NCBI GenBank assembly: GCA_937891875.1
Contig: CALATR010000220.1
Location: 1-6,112, forward strand
Length of the DNA: 6,112 nt
Source: an uncultured Pseudomonadota bacterium
GTDB lineage: Bacteria; Myxococcota_A; UBA796; GCA-2862545
Direction of reading: 5' to 3'
Part shown: positions 6,107-6,112 of the stretch, piece after piece
Position numbering within the stretch: position 1 is the stretch's first letter
How the letters are laid out: each line of letters starts with the position of its first letter
Program-made: the position numbers and the translations under genes
Notes under the pieces: model-generated
Databases searched by the model: none
Seen by the model: the letters and a program-made list of their open reading frames with translations, nothing else
Told to the model about the DNA's origin: nothing

Positions 6107-6112
6107 CCGCCC

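Larger units (their letters stand above)
5832..6112. other. Non-coding downstream region
   Basis: No gene can be supported here. Minus-strand frames cross the heptamer repeats and translate them into repeated LETGDW-type peptides, which marks them as artefacts of the repeat. The region contains the possible terminator, two heptamer arrays in opposite orientation and three small stem-loops. No tRNA or rRNA was recognised. Confidence 0.6.
5908..6112. repeat. 27-bp perfect inverted repeat around a 151-base spacer
   Basis: Bases 5908-5934 are the exact reverse complement of 6086-6112. The match covers three heptamer units plus the non-repeat bases GGGCGGT on the outer side, so the homology extends beyond the simple repeat. 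The spacer is 5935-6085. The right arm stops at the window edge, so the full arm length and any target-site duplication cannot be seen. It could be a small non-autonomous inverted-repeat element, a very long RNA hairpin, or two heptamer arrays that inserted in opposite orientation. No transposase is present. Confidence 0.7.

Noticed and set aside
5908..6112. CRISPR array
   Set aside because: The repeat units are seven bases, directly adjacent, with no spacers between units, and no cas genes are present.

Overview
The window is very GC-rich, and its codons end almost always in G or C. It holds one compact, three-gene, plus-strand operon (243-5831) between two non-coding flanks that carry short tandem repeats. 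The protein architectures are TIG/IPT repeats with kelch blades on a lipoprotein, an acidic-linker barrel-like protein, and ASH-type Ig repeats with a vWA domain on a lipoprotein. Together with the high GC this suggests a Myxococcota-type (former Deltaproteobacteria) Gram-negative bacterium. That assignment is inferred from style, not from a marker gene.

Layout. Positions 1-242 are a non-coding leader. It holds a degenerate heptamer repeat (12-42), a 7-bp dyad (108-126), a 10-bp palindrome (147-156), a possible leader hairpin (189-223) and a clear ribosome binding site (232-237). Gene 1 (243-3464) encodes a 1073-residue lipoprotein with about six TIG-like repeats followed by a six-blade kelch propeller. 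An Fn3-like domain is inserted between blades 2 and 3. Gene 2 (3461-4267) starts at a GTG that overlaps the gene 1 stop by four bases. It encodes a 268-residue secreted protein with an extremely acidic N-terminal segment and a C-terminal region that looks like a small outer-membrane beta-barrel. Gene 3 (4275-5831) begins 7 bp later. It encodes a 518-residue lipoprotein with two ASH-like Ig domains, a vWA domain with an intact MIDAS DxSxS motif, and a small C-terminal beta module.

Positions 5832-6112 contain no convincing gene. They hold a possible weak terminator hairpin, then CTCCAGT-type heptamer repeats. Those repeats form the left arm of a perfect 27-bp inverted repeat whose right arm ends exactly at the window edge. 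Three small stem-loops lie between the arms.

How the genes may work together. All three products carry export signals, and the tight spacing implies co-transcription and translational coupling. The simplest reading is a cell-envelope assembly: one barrel-like protein in the outer membrane and two lipoproteins presenting binding modules (Ig-like, kelch, vWA). No enzyme, regulator, transporter or defence component is visible. The biochemical role is therefore unknown, and a surface adhesion or envelope-organising role is only inference.
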